64,000 nucleotides of DNA, taken from positions 1-64,000 of the forward strand of contig JANQKF010000037.1 in assembly GCA_028281285.1 (NCBI GenBank), given 5' to 3'. The notes beneath the pieces were generated by a model that was not told where the DNA came from, ran no database searches, and was given only the letters and a program-made list of their open reading frames with translations. The first letter of the stretch is position 1. The number at the start of each line of letters is the position of its first letter. Shown here one piece after another: positions 35,137 through 44,866 of the stretch. The DNA is from Cyclobacteriaceae bacterium (lineage in GTDB: Bacteria > Bacteroidota > Bacteroidia > Cytophagales > Cyclobacteriaceae). Made by a program: the position numbers and the translations under genes.

Positions 35137-37356
35137 ATGAGATTCTTGATTATCTCTACTCTATGCATCCTGACCTTCAATCTGAAGGCTCAGACAACAG
35201 TACAATGGGCTTCCAGAGTAATTGACTATTCAACCGAACTTACCGAATTACAATATTCTGCAGATCAGATTCTGGAGAAACCCAATATCCTTCCATCCGG
35301 AGGAGACAATCCCAATGCTTGGACCCCTTTTAAGAACGATACCGAAGAGTACATTAAGGTCGGGTTTGATATTCCAATGCCTATAGTACAGGTAGCAATC
35401 GGAGAGAGTTATAATCCCGGGGCAATCCGTCAGGTATTATTGTACGATGAAAACGACCGGGAGCATGTCATTTATCAGGAGACTCCCGGACCCATTAGAG
35501 AAAAATGGCGAATGCTACACATTTTCATGGAAAGAACCAGCTTTAATGTGGAAGCCCTGAAGATTGTGATTGATGGACGTGCGGTAGATGGCTTTAATGC
35601 CATCGATGCTGTCGGTATTTCAAATTCACGTGATTCCATTAAAGCGGAGATCAACCTTATGCCGAACATCAACACTAAACTGGTAGTCACCCGGCTCAAT
35701 GATTTGGTGAATAGTGAAGTGCGAGAAATTAAACCATTGTTGACCAGGGACAAAAAGACCCTCTACTTTAGTCGAAGAGGACATGAAGATAACATCGGTG
35801 GAGTAGATGACTTGGAGGATATTTGGCTATCAGATTTCGACAACAACACCAATGATTGGGGCAAAGCCAAAAATATTGGAGAGCCATTGAACAACATTGA
35901 TCCCAATTTTATCAGTTCCTTCTTGTTGGAATCGGAAGAGCTGATCATTCTGGGAAATGAATACTTAAACGGAGGCATGCGCTATGGGATATCCAAAAGT
36001 CAGCGAATATCACGTACTCAATGGACCTATCCTGAGAACCTGAAGATTTTTAATGATTTGAACGTTCACGAAAATGTCAATTTCTGGCTTACCCCGGATA
36101 GTGAGATTTTGTTGATTTCTGAGGAAGGAAGAGGAACTGAAGGTTTCAGAGATCTTTATGTGAGTTTTCTCCAAAAGGATGGACTATGGACAGAACCATT
36201 GCACATGGGGCCAATGATCAATACTGCAGGCGAAGAAGAAGGTCCTTATTTAATGCCCGATAAAAAAACACTTTTTTTCACCTCTAATGGACATAGTGGA
36301 TACGGGAAAAAAGATGTCTTCATGACCCGGAGACTGGACAATTCATGGCAAAGCTGGACGGAGCCGGAAAACCTGGGACCAGTGATGAATTCTGAGGTAG
36401 ACGATGCAATGCTATTCTTGCCTTTAGACGGTTCATTTGGATACTTCTGCCGAGAAGTGGAAGGGAATGACTGGGATATTCACACATTCACACTTCCGCT
36501 TGTGACACAGCAATTACGCTTGGTGACATTGTGTGGCCGTATTCTTGATCCCGAAACAAGACAACCACTTGATGCTGAAGTGGTCTTCTCACGTTTGAGA
36601 GACGGTGTTGAAGTAGGTCGAGTCAGGACTGATTTAGGAGGAGATTATTGTATTGAGTTACCAGCAGATGAAATTTATAGTTATCGAGCCGAAATCCCGG
36701 GATTTATACCCGTGGGATCAACTATTGACTTATTGGATGTAGCAGATCTTAATGTCTATGCTGTGACATTGGATAGGCTTGATCTAGACAGTACCGAATT
36801 GGAAACGGGGGCGCCAATTGAAGTACCCGAAGACATTGTAAGGGGTGTTGCTATTAACCTTGCACTTCCACCATTGAGGCGTGATACTATTGAGATTTAT
36901 AACGCCCAAAGAAGAGAATTGGGGCTTCCGGAAATACAACGAACCTCAATTGTTCAATCCGTAAATGCCCCACGTGTCACATTAAATACTCAGGTTGTTA
37001 AAGCTGCTCCTGGTGCTTCGTTTATTATCAGAAACGTTTTCTTCGACTTTGATAAAGACCTTTTAAAGCCGCAATCCTGGGTTGAGATGCGCAATCTGGC
37101 CAAATTTATGAATGACTACCCAACAGCAATTGTAGAGCTTGCCGGACATACAGACAATTACGGTACGCTGGAATACAATGTGGACCTGTCTTATAGACGG
37201 GTCAAGGCGGTTCGAGAGGGATTAGCTACGCTTGGTGTAGATGATGACAGGCTACGCTTTGTTTGGTATGGCGAAGAAGTTCCCATTGCTTCCAATAGGT
37301 CACGAAGAGGTCGTGCCCTTAATCGAAGGGTAGAGTTTACTATTCTGAGCATGTAG
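35137..37356 (+). CDS. OmpA-family outer-membrane protein with PD40 repeats
   Basis: This encodes 739 residues from the ATG at 35137. The upstream ATG at 35047 would add 30 residues before a good signal peptide ending at LKAQ. An N-terminal discoidin-like region (about 20-180) is followed by PD40/WD40-like repeats with phrases such as KKTLYFSRRGHEDN and KKTLFFTSNGHSG, then a carboxypeptidase-regulatory-like domain near 465-545. A C-terminal OmpA domain (about 625-739) contains FFDFDKDLLKPQS and ELAGHTDNYG, which bind peptidoglycan. Related architectures occur in gliding and type IX secretion accessory proteins, but no such genes are nearby. Confidence 0.88.
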   Translation: MRFLIISTLCILTFNLKAQTTVQWASRVIDYSTELTELQYSADQILEKPNILPSGGDNPNAWTPFKNDTEEYIKVGFDIPMPIVQVAIGESYNPGAIRQVLLYDENDREHVIYQETPGPIREKWRMLHIFMERTSFNVEALKIVIDGRAVDGFNAIDAVGISNSRDSIKAEINLMPNINTKLVVTRLNDLVNSEVREIKPLLTRDKKTLYFSRRGHEDNIGGVDDLEDIWLSDFDNNTNDWGKAKNIGEPLNNIDPNFISSFLLESEELIILGNEYLNGGMRYGISKSQRISRTQWTYPENLKIFNDLNVHENVNFWLTPDSEILLISEEGRGTEGFRDLYVSFLQKDGLWTEPLHMGPMINTAGEEEGPYLMPDKKTLFFTSNGHSGYGKKDVFMTRRLDNSWQSWTEPENLGPVMNSEVDDAMLFLPLDGSFGYFCREVEGNDWDIHTFTLPLVTQQLRLVTLCGRILDPETRQPLDAEVVFSRLRDGVEVGRVRTDLGGDYCIELPADEIYSYRAEIPGFIPVGSTIDLLDVADLNVYAVTLDRLDLDSTELETGAPIEVPEDIVRGVAINLALPPLRRDTIEIYNAQRRELGLPEIQRTSIVQSVNAPRVTLNTQVVKAAPGASFIIRNVFFDFDKDLLKPQSWVEMRNLAKFMNDYPTAIVELAGHTDNYGTLEYNVDLSYRRVKAVREGLATLGVDDDRLRFVWYGEEVPIASNRSRRGRALNRRVEFTILSM

Positions 37357-37362
37357 AAAGAG

Positions 37363-38226
37363 TTAAAGAGTCTGACTTAGACGCTTGTTCTGAACTTGCC
37401 TGATATACTGATTCAAGTACTTCTTTTTCGCTTCACTACTGATCTTCTTACTTCTCAATATCGTACTAATCACAAATTGCATCATTTTTTCGGTCCTATC
37501 GGATTCATACATTTCCCTTGCCCAGGTTACCATTTTTAGCGATCCTACCAGGTTCTCATCATAATAACTGTAGATCGACTGATTATAGTACTGAAGCCCT
37601 GCCAGTTGCTTTAAACTCAGTCCCTCATTAACAAAGTTGGAACTTCGTTCATTTCCATCTGCACCTACACTGGATAGGGAATTATTAATACGGGCAGTAT
37701 TAATGGAAGGTTCTATTTCCTTCTTTAAGGAATTATCAACTTTGATAAATCCGTTCATCAGGTCAGTTGATTCCAGGACATAATTTTTACCATTGCTAGA
37801 GACTTCCAAATAAACATGGTTAGTCAATTCGACAATGCTGTAGTTGAAATCAAAATATTCCAATAGCATGGTCAATAAGGCGGTTCCGGGAACACAGCCA
37901 AACTCACCTTCTATGATCATGTCCTGAAAGGAAGCTGAAGGATCATAGTTTTTGAAAAATCTGTTACTGGTTTGGAAAAAGAGGGAATGCAAGAATTGCT
38001 CCTTGCTTCTTTTACGTTGCTCAACACGCTCCAGTTTGTGGAAATGCTTTGATAGCCGATTGAGAATCTCTTCTGATGAATCAGGATTTTCGCCTCGTTC
38101 GAATAATTTTGTACTTTCTGTTAAGTAATTGTTAAGCGGTGTGATCTGAGCTTTACATATCTGATTTGACAGTAAAACTGTCAAAATTAAAAAAGCGGCA
38201 ATATGGTACTTTAATGGCCTTTTCAT
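37363..38226 (-). CDS. Secreted protein with a possible Cys-His-Asp site
   Basis: This encodes 287 residues. A signal peptide ends at about residue 26 (CKAQ). The middle region has GEFGCVPGTALLTMLLEYF, then ELTNHVYLEV, then YVLESTDLMNG, the order of Cys, His and Asp found in transglutaminase-like cysteine proteins. The C-terminal half is helical and basic. No family is firmly recognised. It is convergent with the OmpA gene with a six-base gap and is divergent from the aldehyde dehydrogenase. The enzyme call is inference. Confidence 0.72.
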   Translation of the reverse strand: MKRPLKYHIAAFLILTVLLSNQICKAQITPLNNYLTESTKLFERGENPDSSEEILNRLSKHFHKLERVEQRKRSKEQFLHSLFFQTSNRFFKNYDPSASFQDMIIEGEFGCVPGTALLTMLLEYFDFNYSIVELTNHVYLEVSSNGKNYVLESTDLMNGFIKVDNSLKKEIEPSINTARINNSLSSVGADGNERSSNFVNEGLSLKQLAGLQYYNQSIYSYYDENLVGSLKMVTWAREMYESDRTEKMMQFVISTILRSKKISSEAKKKYLNQYIRQVQNKRLSQTL

Positions 38227-38389
38227 CTTATATGTAGCGGCTGTCCGAAGACTTTATATAACCAAAGGTAACATTAAGTTAACATATAATTAACAATTAT
38301 CTATTATAAAACCCCTAAAAAGTAAAACGCACTTGTCTGAAACACGTGTGATTAGGGATTATAACTCTCATAATTGCTACTTTAAGCCT

Positions 38390-39826
38390 ATGCATGAGAC
38401 GGCAGAGAAAGACCAAAGAATTGACATGGGGAATCCAAAACCTGAGATGATTGAAATTTTTGAGCTTCAAAAAAAGAAGGCGCTGGAACTAAGAAAAACT
38501 TCTGCAAGGGAAAGAATCAGGATGTTAAAAGATCTGAAAGAGTGGATGTTGGATCATCAACCTGAACTTCAAAAGGCGCTTTACGAAGATTTCAAGAAAC
38601 CTATTCCGGAAACCGACCTGACTGAATTTTATCTGGTCAAAGCGGAGATTAATCATGCAATTAAACACTTGGAAAGATGGATGCAGCCCAGAAAGGTGGC
38701 TACTCCATTGCCTTTAATTGGTTCTCAGTCTACGGTTAGATATGAACCCAAAGGAGTATGCTTGATTATTGCGCCATGGAATTACCCATTTAGCTTATTG
38801 GTTGCACCGTTTGTTTCAGCTATTGCCGCAGGTAATACAGTTATGCTGAAACCCTCTGAGATGACTCCTCAGACTTCGTCACTCATTAAGAAAATGATTG
38901 CTGAGTTGTTCCCAATTGATGTAGCCGTGGTGTTCGAAGGTGGTATTGAGATCTCCACGCAATTGCTGGAATTGCCTTTCGACCATATTTTTTTCACAGG
39001 CAGCCCCTCAGTAGGCAAGATAGTCATGGGAGCGGCCAGCAAGCACCTAACCTCTGTTACGCTTGAACTTGGGGGAAAATCACCAAATATCATTGACGAA
39101 ACAGCGAATTTGAAGGATGCTGTTGAAAAGTTGGTTTTCAACAAATTCCTGAATGCCGGACAAACCTGCGTTGCTCCTGATTACGTATTCATCCATTCAT
39201 CCAAAGAGCATGAATTCCTTGATTTGTTGAAATCACACGTGACAAAAGTTTACAATGACAATGAGGAAGATTTAGCTGGCATTATTCATAGAAAGCATTT
39301 CGATCATCTTGAAGGACTTTTGACTGATGCCCTGGATCGCGGAGCTGAGTTGGTATATGGTGGCCAATCAGATAAGAATGATCTTCGAATGGAGCCAATA
39401 ATCCTAAGAAACATTAATGAGACAATGAAGATCATGGAAGAAGAGGTCTTTGGGCCCATTATCCCGGTTCTAAACTATGACTCCCTTGATCAGGTGATTG
39501 ACTTCGTGAACGTGAGACCGAAGCCCTTGGCACTTTATTTCTTTAGCCGAAAGAAGGCCAATATTAAGCGAATTTTGAAAGAGACCAGTTCAGGAACGGC
39601 TTGCATCAATGATGCCGTAATTCAATTCACAAACAACAACCTACCTTTTGGAGGAGTCAACAGTAGTGGTATGGGTAAATCTCATGGCGAATATGGCTTC
39701 AAGACTTTTTCGAATGCAAAGGGAGTACTGCATCAACGGGTTGGGTTTACCTCAGTCAGTGTTCTTTACCCTCCATATACCAAAAGAGTCAGGAAATATA
39801 TCGAATTACTCCTGAGGTGGTTATAG
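38390..39826 (+). CDS. Aldehyde dehydrogenase
   Basis: This encodes 478 residues from the ATG at 38390. An upstream TTG at 38333 and a downstream ATG at 38426 are also possible, and the family homology begins only near MIEIFELQKKKALELRK. Motifs include WNYPFSLLVAPF near the NAD site, FTGSPSVGKIVM, the catalytic Glu in LELGGKSPNI and Cys in NAGQTCVAPDYVF. It resembles class 3 aldehyde dehydrogenases and ends in a hydrophobic basic C-terminus (YIELLLRWL), which may touch the membrane. It oxidises aldehydes to acids. The substrate is unknown. Confidence 0.92.
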   Translation: MHETAEKDQRIDMGNPKPEMIEIFELQKKKALELRKTSARERIRMLKDLKEWMLDHQPELQKALYEDFKKPIPETDLTEFYLVKAEINHAIKHLERWMQPRKVATPLPLIGSQSTVRYEPKGVCLIIAPWNYPFSLLVAPFVSAIAAGNTVMLKPSEMTPQTSSLIKKMIAELFPIDVAVVFEGGIEISTQLLELPFDHIFFTGSPSVGKIVMGAASKHLTSVTLELGGKSPNIIDETANLKDAVEKLVFNKFLNAGQTCVAPDYVFIHSSKEHEFLDLLKSHVTKVYNDNEEDLAGIIHRKHFDHLEGLLTDALDRGAELVYGGQSDKNDLRMEPIILRNINETMKIMEEEVFGPIIPVLNYDSLDQVIDFVNVRPKPLALYFFSRKKANIKRILKETSSGTACINDAVIQFTNNNLPFGGVNSSGMGKSHGEYGFKTFSNAKGVLHQRVGFTSVSVLYPPYTKRVRKYIELLLRWL

Positions 39827-39829
39827 TCG

Positions 39830-39859
39830 TTGCCTGACGAATATAATTTCATATACTTG
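39830..39859 (+). promoter_or_regulatory. Candidate promoter of the PepSY gene
   Basis: TTG at 39830-39832, a 19-base spacer and TATACTTG at 39852-39859 match the -33/-7 consensus with one mismatch. The ATG is at 39888. Confidence 0.4.
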
Positions 39860-39887
39860 CGCCTTAGATTAGCAAGGTGTCCTTTCG

Positions 39888-40427
39888 ATGGCAAAACGGG
39901 AAGTAAGTAAAATATCGCAGAAAGTACGGGGATATCGGGTTTGGCATCGTTATTTCGGAATTAGCATAGCCTTACTGGTTGTGATAAGCGCAATCACGGG
40001 AATACTCCTCGCATGGAAGAAGAACTTTGATGTTCTACAACCCCCTACACAAAATGGCGAATCTGTTAACATTGCGATTTGGAAATCTGTCGATGAATTG
40101 ACGGATGCCTCCTTGCTTGCCGTAGATTCCTTGGGGTTAAAAATGTCCAACATTGACAGGATTGAGTACAGACCTACCAAAGGCATTGCAAAGGTAATTT
40201 TCGATACAGGAAGTTGGGAAGTTCAGATTGATGCTACTTCACTTGAGGTGCTGTCAGTTGCCAAACGCCATTCTGATTGGATTGAGCATATTCATGATGG
40301 AACAATCATTAGTGATACTTTCAAACTCATATCTATGAATGCGCTCGGCATAGGTTTGTTGGTGTTGGTATTATCCGGTCTGTGGTTATGGTTCGGTCCT
40401 CGGAAAATACGGAAGTTGAAACGCTGA
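39888..40427 (+). CDS. PepSY-associated membrane protein
   Basis: This encodes 179 residues. A basic start is followed by RVWHRYFGISIALLVVISAITGILLAWKK (first membrane helix, about 20-48), a periplasmic PepSY-like domain of about 90 residues with IDRIEYRP, and a second helix at about 148-169 with IEHIHDGTII just before it. The layout is that of short PepSY_TM proteins, linked in other bacteria to iron reduction or siderophore use. That link is family knowledge and is not shown here. No TonB receptor is adjacent. Confidence 0.85.
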   Translation: MAKREVSKISQKVRGYRVWHRYFGISIALLVVISAITGILLAWKKNFDVLQPPTQNGESVNIAIWKSVDELTDASLLAVDSLGLKMSNIDRIEYRPTKGIAKVIFDTGSWEVQIDATSLEVLSVAKRHSDWIEHIHDGTIISDTFKLISMNALGIGLLVLVLSGLWLWFGPRKIRKLKR

Positions 40428-40461
40428 GTTGTTCCATTAACAAATCTTGAAGTTTTGAAAT

Positions 40462-40484
40462 AATAACCCACATAGGGGGTTATT
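40462..40484 (+). terminator. Weak terminator-like hairpin after the PepSY gene
   Basis: AATAACCC (40462-40469) pairs with GGGTTATT (40477-40484) around a seven-base loop. The following sequence is AT-rich but lacks a clean T run, so termination is only likely. Confidence 0.5.
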
Positions 40485-40517
40485 TTAATAACTTTAATTC
40501 TTCAATTGTCAGCAATA

Positions 40518-43500
40518 ATGAAGCGTCTCGCCAGGATCATCATCGGTTTTGTATTTTTTCTGTTCCTAGCAGTATTATTGATTCCCGTCTTTTTCAAAGA
40601 CAAGATTCAGGAGATCATAATTCAAGAATTTGAAAAAGCCACAGAGGCTACCATCTATTTTGATATCGATCAATTCAGCCTGTCAATGATCAAGAACTTT
40701 CCCGACTTCACAGTTGGACTAAGTGAATTCGGTATTGTCGGAAAAGGAATTTTTGAAGGAGACACGCTGGTACATGTAGGGGATCTGGAAGCACGGATCA
40801 ATTTGAGTGATGTCCTATTTGGTGATCAAGTGTCAGTAAAAGCAGTAGACCTTGAAGATCCGAGATTTGTGATAATGGTTCTTGAAAATGGTGCTGCCAA
40901 CTACGATATCGCGAAAACACCTGATGAGGAAATTGTGAGTCCGGATGTGGAATCTGAGAGCATTGATTTTGGTATTCAACGCTTCTCTATCTCCAATGGT
41001 GACTTCATTTATTATGATCAAGCATCAGGTGTGATCACTGAATTATTTGGAATTAACGTCAAAGGCCGTGGGGATTTTGCTGCGGATGTTTTTGACCTAA
41101 AAACCACGGGTAGTATTGATGAATTGGGGCTCCTCTATGATGGAACTGAGTACGTTGCCAATAAAAGCCTGTCCATGGATGTGACCTTGAGCATGGATCT
41201 GCCGAATTCGACTTATGCGTTCAAGGAAAATGAATTTGTCATTAATCAGTTTCCATTGGCTATAGATGGCGAGTTTGGTATGCTGGATGAAGGCTATGAT
41301 CTAGACCTTAGTTTTTCATCACCTTCAACAGATTTCAAGGAACTGTTCTCCTTGATTCCAGGTGCCTACACTGAGAGTTTCGATGAGATCCAGTCTTCGG
41401 GACGATTGGGCTTCGCTGGAAATATTAAGGGAGTTTATTCCGAAGAAAGCATGCCTTCATTTAACTTGATTGCCAACGTTCAGGATGGTATGATTCAATA
41501 TCCCGATCTACCAGAGTCCATTACCGATGTTCAAATGGATCTGAAGGTGGACAACACCTCTGGCAAAATCGAAGAAACGCTGATTGATCTTAATCGATTG
41601 CATATCAATTTTGGAGATAACCCATTCGATGCCAAGCTGAAATTGTTGAACCTCAAGGACTACCCCATTGAAAGTGATATCAAGGGTCGATTGAACCTCT
41701 CTGACCTGAACAAAATGCTTCCCATGGATGGATTGACTTTGAGTGGAATGTTGGACATAGATGTTGCTGCCAATGGCAAGTATGACAGTCTAAGAAATAT
41801 AATTCCCAGGTTGGATGTAGAGCTCAGTCTTCAAAACGGAATGATACGCTATGATGACTTACCATCTCCTATTGAAAATCTGCAGGTTAATGCCGAGGTG
41901 AGTAATTCTACAGGTAGAATGTCAGACACAAAAATTTTTGTCGAGAATCTAAGTCTCAGCCTTGACAACCAACCCTTTCAGGTCACCGGAGAAATTGAAG
42001 ATCCAATGAATGCTAAGTGGGATATCGTAGGAGAAGGCGATCTGGATTTGGAAAAGCTCATGGCCTTCTACCCTATGGAGGGGGTGACGGTCAAAGGAAA
42101 AATTAATGTGAACCTGAAATCTTCAGGCAGCATGGCTGATGTTGAGGCCAAGAGGTTTAGGAGATTGCCTACAAGTGGCACCCTTGAGCTTCGAGATTTT
42201 GCTTATGAAGATGAGTCTATGACGCAACGTTTCGAAATAAGCGAAGCCGAGACACAGTTTTCAACGCGTGCAATTGAAGTAAACAAGTTTGTGGGCAAGG
42301 CCGGACAGATGGACTATGAGTTCACCGGTAGTTTATCGAACTACCTCGGTTTTGTCTTAAATGATGAAGTGCTTAAGGGGAATCTTGATCTGCAGGCAGA
42401 TGAACTTGATGTGAATGAATGGATGACATCCGAGGAGACGACTAGTGATGACGGTGAAGACATACCTTATGAGGTAGTCCGAATACCTCGAAATATAGAC
42501 TTCATTCTTGATTCAAGAATTGATCGGGTTATTTACAACGAAATGGATATGACCAATATTTCGGGCAAATTCATTGTAAAAGATGGGATTCTGGACCTCA
42601 ATCGAGCAAAGTTCTCTGCATTGAACGGGACAGTTACCATGAATGGAAAATATGATAGCAGGCCTGTAAAACCATCCTTCGACTTTGGATTTGACGTAAG
42701 TAACGTGTCCATTCCCTCAGCATTTCAGAGTGTAAGCATGATTCAGAAAATGGCACCGGTGACTGAAAATATGACGGGTGACTTCAATACTGACTTTGCC
42801 ATCAAAGGGCTCCTTAATGAAGATATGATGCCGGACTATTCATCAATTACTGGAAAAGGGATCATTCAAGTATTGCAGGCCAGTCTGGGGCAATCGGGTG
42901 TTTTATCTGAACTTAGTACTGTTTCTAAAGTTGCAAATATCGGAACCGCAACACTTGAAAGGGTGAATATGACTGCAGAGATTAGAGAAGGCAGATTGTA
43001 TGTCAAGCCCTTTAATCTGAAGCTAGGTGACTATACTACTGAAATTGCTGGAAGTACCGGGATTGATGGAACTATTGATTACAAACTGGCAATGGATGTT
43101 CCGGCCGGTCAGGTTGGAACTCAATTGAATGGCCTTATCGCTTCGCTTACGAACAACTCAAGTTTTACCGGCTCAGATCTAAAGTTGGATTTAAGCTTAA
43201 AAGGTACTTTCAGTGAGCCCCAAGTCGGCTTGGCTGGAGTACGATCTTCAAATGGATCAAGCCTGGGTTCTTCCGTGACGGCCTCAGTTAAAACACAAGT
43301 TGAAGACAAGAAGGACGAAATTGAGGAGGAAGTGAGTGAGAAGGTCGAAGATGCCAAAGATTCGGCCAGAGCAGTTGTTGATGCAAAAGTTGAAGAAGCG
43401 AAAGACACACTGACTTCAACAATTAATGCTCAGTTGGACAGTACCGCGACCAAACTCACCGACAAACTTGGCATTCCTAAGGACAGTTTGAGCAAAGACC

Positions 43501-43595
43501 TTCAAGACACCAAAAAGAAAGCGGAAGATCTGATAAAAGGGTTGTTTAAAAAGAAAAAGAAGAAAACCAAGAAAGGTAAATCCGGGACCAATTAA
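40518..43595 (+). CDS. AsmA-family protein with a charged helical C-terminal tail
   Basis: This encodes 1025 residues from the ATG at 40518. A TTG at 40506 would add four residues. An N-terminal membrane helix at about 5-24 is followed by repeating beta segments as in AsmA/TamB-like proteins, which are thought to move lipids between membranes. Late domain motifs include IQVLQASLGQSG and GTIDYKLAMDVP, typical of AsmA_2. From about residue 930 the protein turns into a long charged helix (EDKKDEIEEEVSEKV) and ends in a Lys-rich tail, which is unusual for this family. Confidence 0.87.
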   Translation: MKRLARIIIGFVFFLFLAVLLIPVFFKDKIQEIIIQEFEKATEATIYFDIDQFSLSMIKNFPDFTVGLSEFGIVGKGIFEGDTLVHVGDLEARINLSDVLFGDQVSVKAVDLEDPRFVIMVLENGAANYDIAKTPDEEIVSPDVESESIDFGIQRFSISNGDFIYYDQASGVITELFGINVKGRGDFAADVFDLKTTGSIDELGLLYDGTEYVANKSLSMDVTLSMDLPNSTYAFKENEFVINQFPLAIDGEFGMLDEGYDLDLSFSSPSTDFKELFSLIPGAYTESFDEIQSSGRLGFAGNIKGVYSEESMPSFNLIANVQDGMIQYPDLPESITDVQMDLKVDNTSGKIEETLIDLNRLHINFGDNPFDAKLKLLNLKDYPIESDIKGRLNLSDLNKMLPMDGLTLSGMLDIDVAANGKYDSLRNIIPRLDVELSLQNGMIRYDDLPSPIENLQVNAEVSNSTGRMSDTKIFVENLSLSLDNQPFQVTGEIEDPMNAKWDIVGEGDLDLEKLMAFYPMEGVTVKGKINVNLKSSGSMADVEAKRFRRLPTSGTLELRDFAYEDESMTQRFEISEAETQFSTRAIEVNKFVGKAGQMDYEFTGSLSNYLGFVLNDEVLKGNLDLQADELDVNEWMTSEETTSDDGEDIPYEVVRIPRNIDFILDSRIDRVIYNEMDMTNISGKFIVKDGILDLNRAKFSALNGTVTMNGKYDSRPVKPSFDFGFDVSNVSIPSAFQSVSMIQKMAPVTENMTGDFNTDFAIKGLLNEDMMPDYSSITGKGIIQVLQASLGQSGVLSELSTVSKVANIGTATLERVNMTAEIREGRLYVKPFNLKLGDYTTEIAGSTGIDGTIDYKLAMDVPAGQVGTQLNGLIASLTNNSSFTGSDLKLDLSLKGTFSEPQVGLAGVRSSNGSSLGSSVTASVKTQVEDKKDEIEEEVSEKVEDAKDSARAVVDAKVEEAKDTLTSTINAQLDSTATKLTDKLGIPKDSLSKDLQDTKKKAEDLIKGLFKKKKKKTKKGKSGTN

Positions 43596-43670
43596 GAATT
43601 TCTCCTTACCTGTAACTTTTACCACCGCTATACACTCTTATCAATAAAACAGAATTCAGGATTTGTTAAC

Positions 43671-43686
43671 AGAGGTTTAAACCTCT
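43671..43686. repeat. Perfect 16-base palindrome
   Basis: AGAGGTTTAAACCTCT is an exact inverted repeat in the 134-base gap between the AsmA-like gene and the small gene at 43730. It could be an operator or the stem of a weak terminator, because CTTTCC follows. Its role is not clear. Confidence 0.5.
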
Positions 43687-43729
43687 CTTTCCAAATCATG
43701 GTTCAGACTTGTTTAACATCACATAGAAT

Positions 43730-43957
43730 ATGATCAAAGCATACCCCCATATTGATCAAGGTTCGGGTTATGTACAAATTTCGAGACTTCCTCTCGATCA
43801 GGCACTTCGGCTCAAAGATTGGTTACCCCAAACCAGCTTTATTAAACTTAAATCCGATGATCTGGTAATGGAAGACTGTATTCAATACAGTGAATACGAG
43901 TATTGGTTTGATTTTTTGTACACCGAACAAGACAAGGAAGCGGAGTTCGAGATTTAG
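43730..43957 (+). CDS. Small acidic protein of unknown function
   Basis: This encodes 75 residues with no signal peptide or membrane helix. The sequence is mixed alpha/beta with many aromatic residues, and it has the motif DQALRLKDWLPQTSF near 23-37. It overlaps the convergent VOC gene by four bases. Its compact length, good coding character and a palindrome just upstream support a real gene. No family is recognised. Confidence 0.68.
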   Translation: MIKAYPHIDQGSGYVQISRLPLDQALRLKDWLPQTSFIKLKSDDLVMEDCIQYSEYEYWFDFLYTEQDKEAEFEI

Positions 43958-44361
43958 TCATCCCAAAGATTGTTGGGTACAATTTCGAGCACATTTCCAT
44001 CCGGGTCTTCAAAATAGAAGGACCATAGATTCTCTCGCCATTGAAATTCGCAGGTGATGTCTATTTCCAACGACAGAATCCTTTTACGCCAGCCGGGATA
44101 TTCTTCAGGGGGAACTCCAAAAGCCATATGTTGTTTTCCCGAAGCATAATGGGCCGGAAAACGGTCTTCATTTTTGGTGCTGTCTGCGATAAAACATAAT
44201 AGCACCTGATCACCCACCCTGAAGAAAATATGCCTGTTTTCTTTTCTTCCAATTATCGGCAGGCCCAGTAAATCATGATAGAAATGAGATGTTTTGTCCA
44301 GATCATGGACATAAAGACATGTCTCTTTAATGTGATTTAGAGTCAAGTCTTGATTGTTCAA
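43954..44361 (-). CDS. VOC-family (glyoxalase-like) protein
   Basis: This encodes about 135 residues using the TTG at 44361, five bases after the purE stop. An ATG at 44400 is the alternative but lies inside purE. The two beta-alpha-beta-beta-beta modules of the vicinal oxygen chelate fold are visible: IKETCLYVHDLDKTSHFYHDLLGLPIIG at the start and SFYFEDPDGNVLEIVP at the end. His, Glu and the late Glu can bind a metal. Such proteins include glyoxalase I and dioxygenases. The substrate is unknown. It is the last gene of the purK-purE strand. Confidence 0.85.
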   Translation of the reverse strand: MNNQDLTLNHIKETCLYVHDLDKTSHFYHDLLGLPIIGRKENRHIFFRVGDQVLLCFIADSTKNEDRFPAHYASGKQHMAFGVPPEEYPGWRKRILSLEIDITCEFQWRENLWSFYFEDPDGNVLEIVPNNLWDD

Positions 44362-44365
44362 GCCG

Positions 44366-44866
44366 TTAGTTTTTCCAGTTTCCTTTGGCCACCTCGTCAA
44401 TACTGTCCTCGACCTTTTTTCTCAAGGCCAATTTGTATTCTGCCAGTCTGGTGGCTACCTCATTGTCATAAGCACCGATTATTTCTGCGGCAAGAATTCC
44501 GGCATTTTTTGCTCCATCCAGAGCTACAGTTGCTACAGGTATACCACCAGGCATTTGAAGAATAGACAACACGGAGTCCCAACCGTCAATGGAGTTGCTT
44601 GATTTCACAGGCACACCAATGACAGGCAAGGTCGTGATTGAGGCAACCATTCCCGGTAGATGCGCTGCCCCTCCCGCACCAGCAATAATGACATTAAGTC
44701 CGTTATCCCTGGCGTTTTCAGCGTAGTCGATCATGCGGTGAGGCGTGCGATGAGCAGAGACAATTGTTAGTTCATAGTCTACCCCAAGCTCATCGAGGAC
44801 ATTCGCTGCCTCTTTCATTACTCGAAGGTCGGATTGACTGCCCATAATAATGCCTACTTTGCTCAT
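44366..44866 (-). CDS. purE: N5-carboxyaminoimidazole ribonucleotide mutase
   Basis: This encodes 166 residues. The PurE signature [10 protein letters not shown] near 5-14 and [11 protein letters not shown] near 37-47 carries the active-site His and Ser. GGAAHLPGM near 70-78 closes the site. It converts N5-CAIR to CAIR in purine synthesis. The start overlaps the purK stop by four bases, so both subunits of the pathway step are translated together. Confidence 0.97.
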   Translation of the reverse strand: MSKVGIIMGSQSDLRVMKEAANVLDELGVDYELTIVSAHRTPHRMIDYAENARDNGLNVIIAGAGGAAHLPGMVASITTLPVIGVPVKSSNSIDGWDSVLSILQMPGGIPVATVALDGAKNAGILAAEIIGAYDNEVATRLAEYKLALRKKVEDSIDEVAKGNWKN

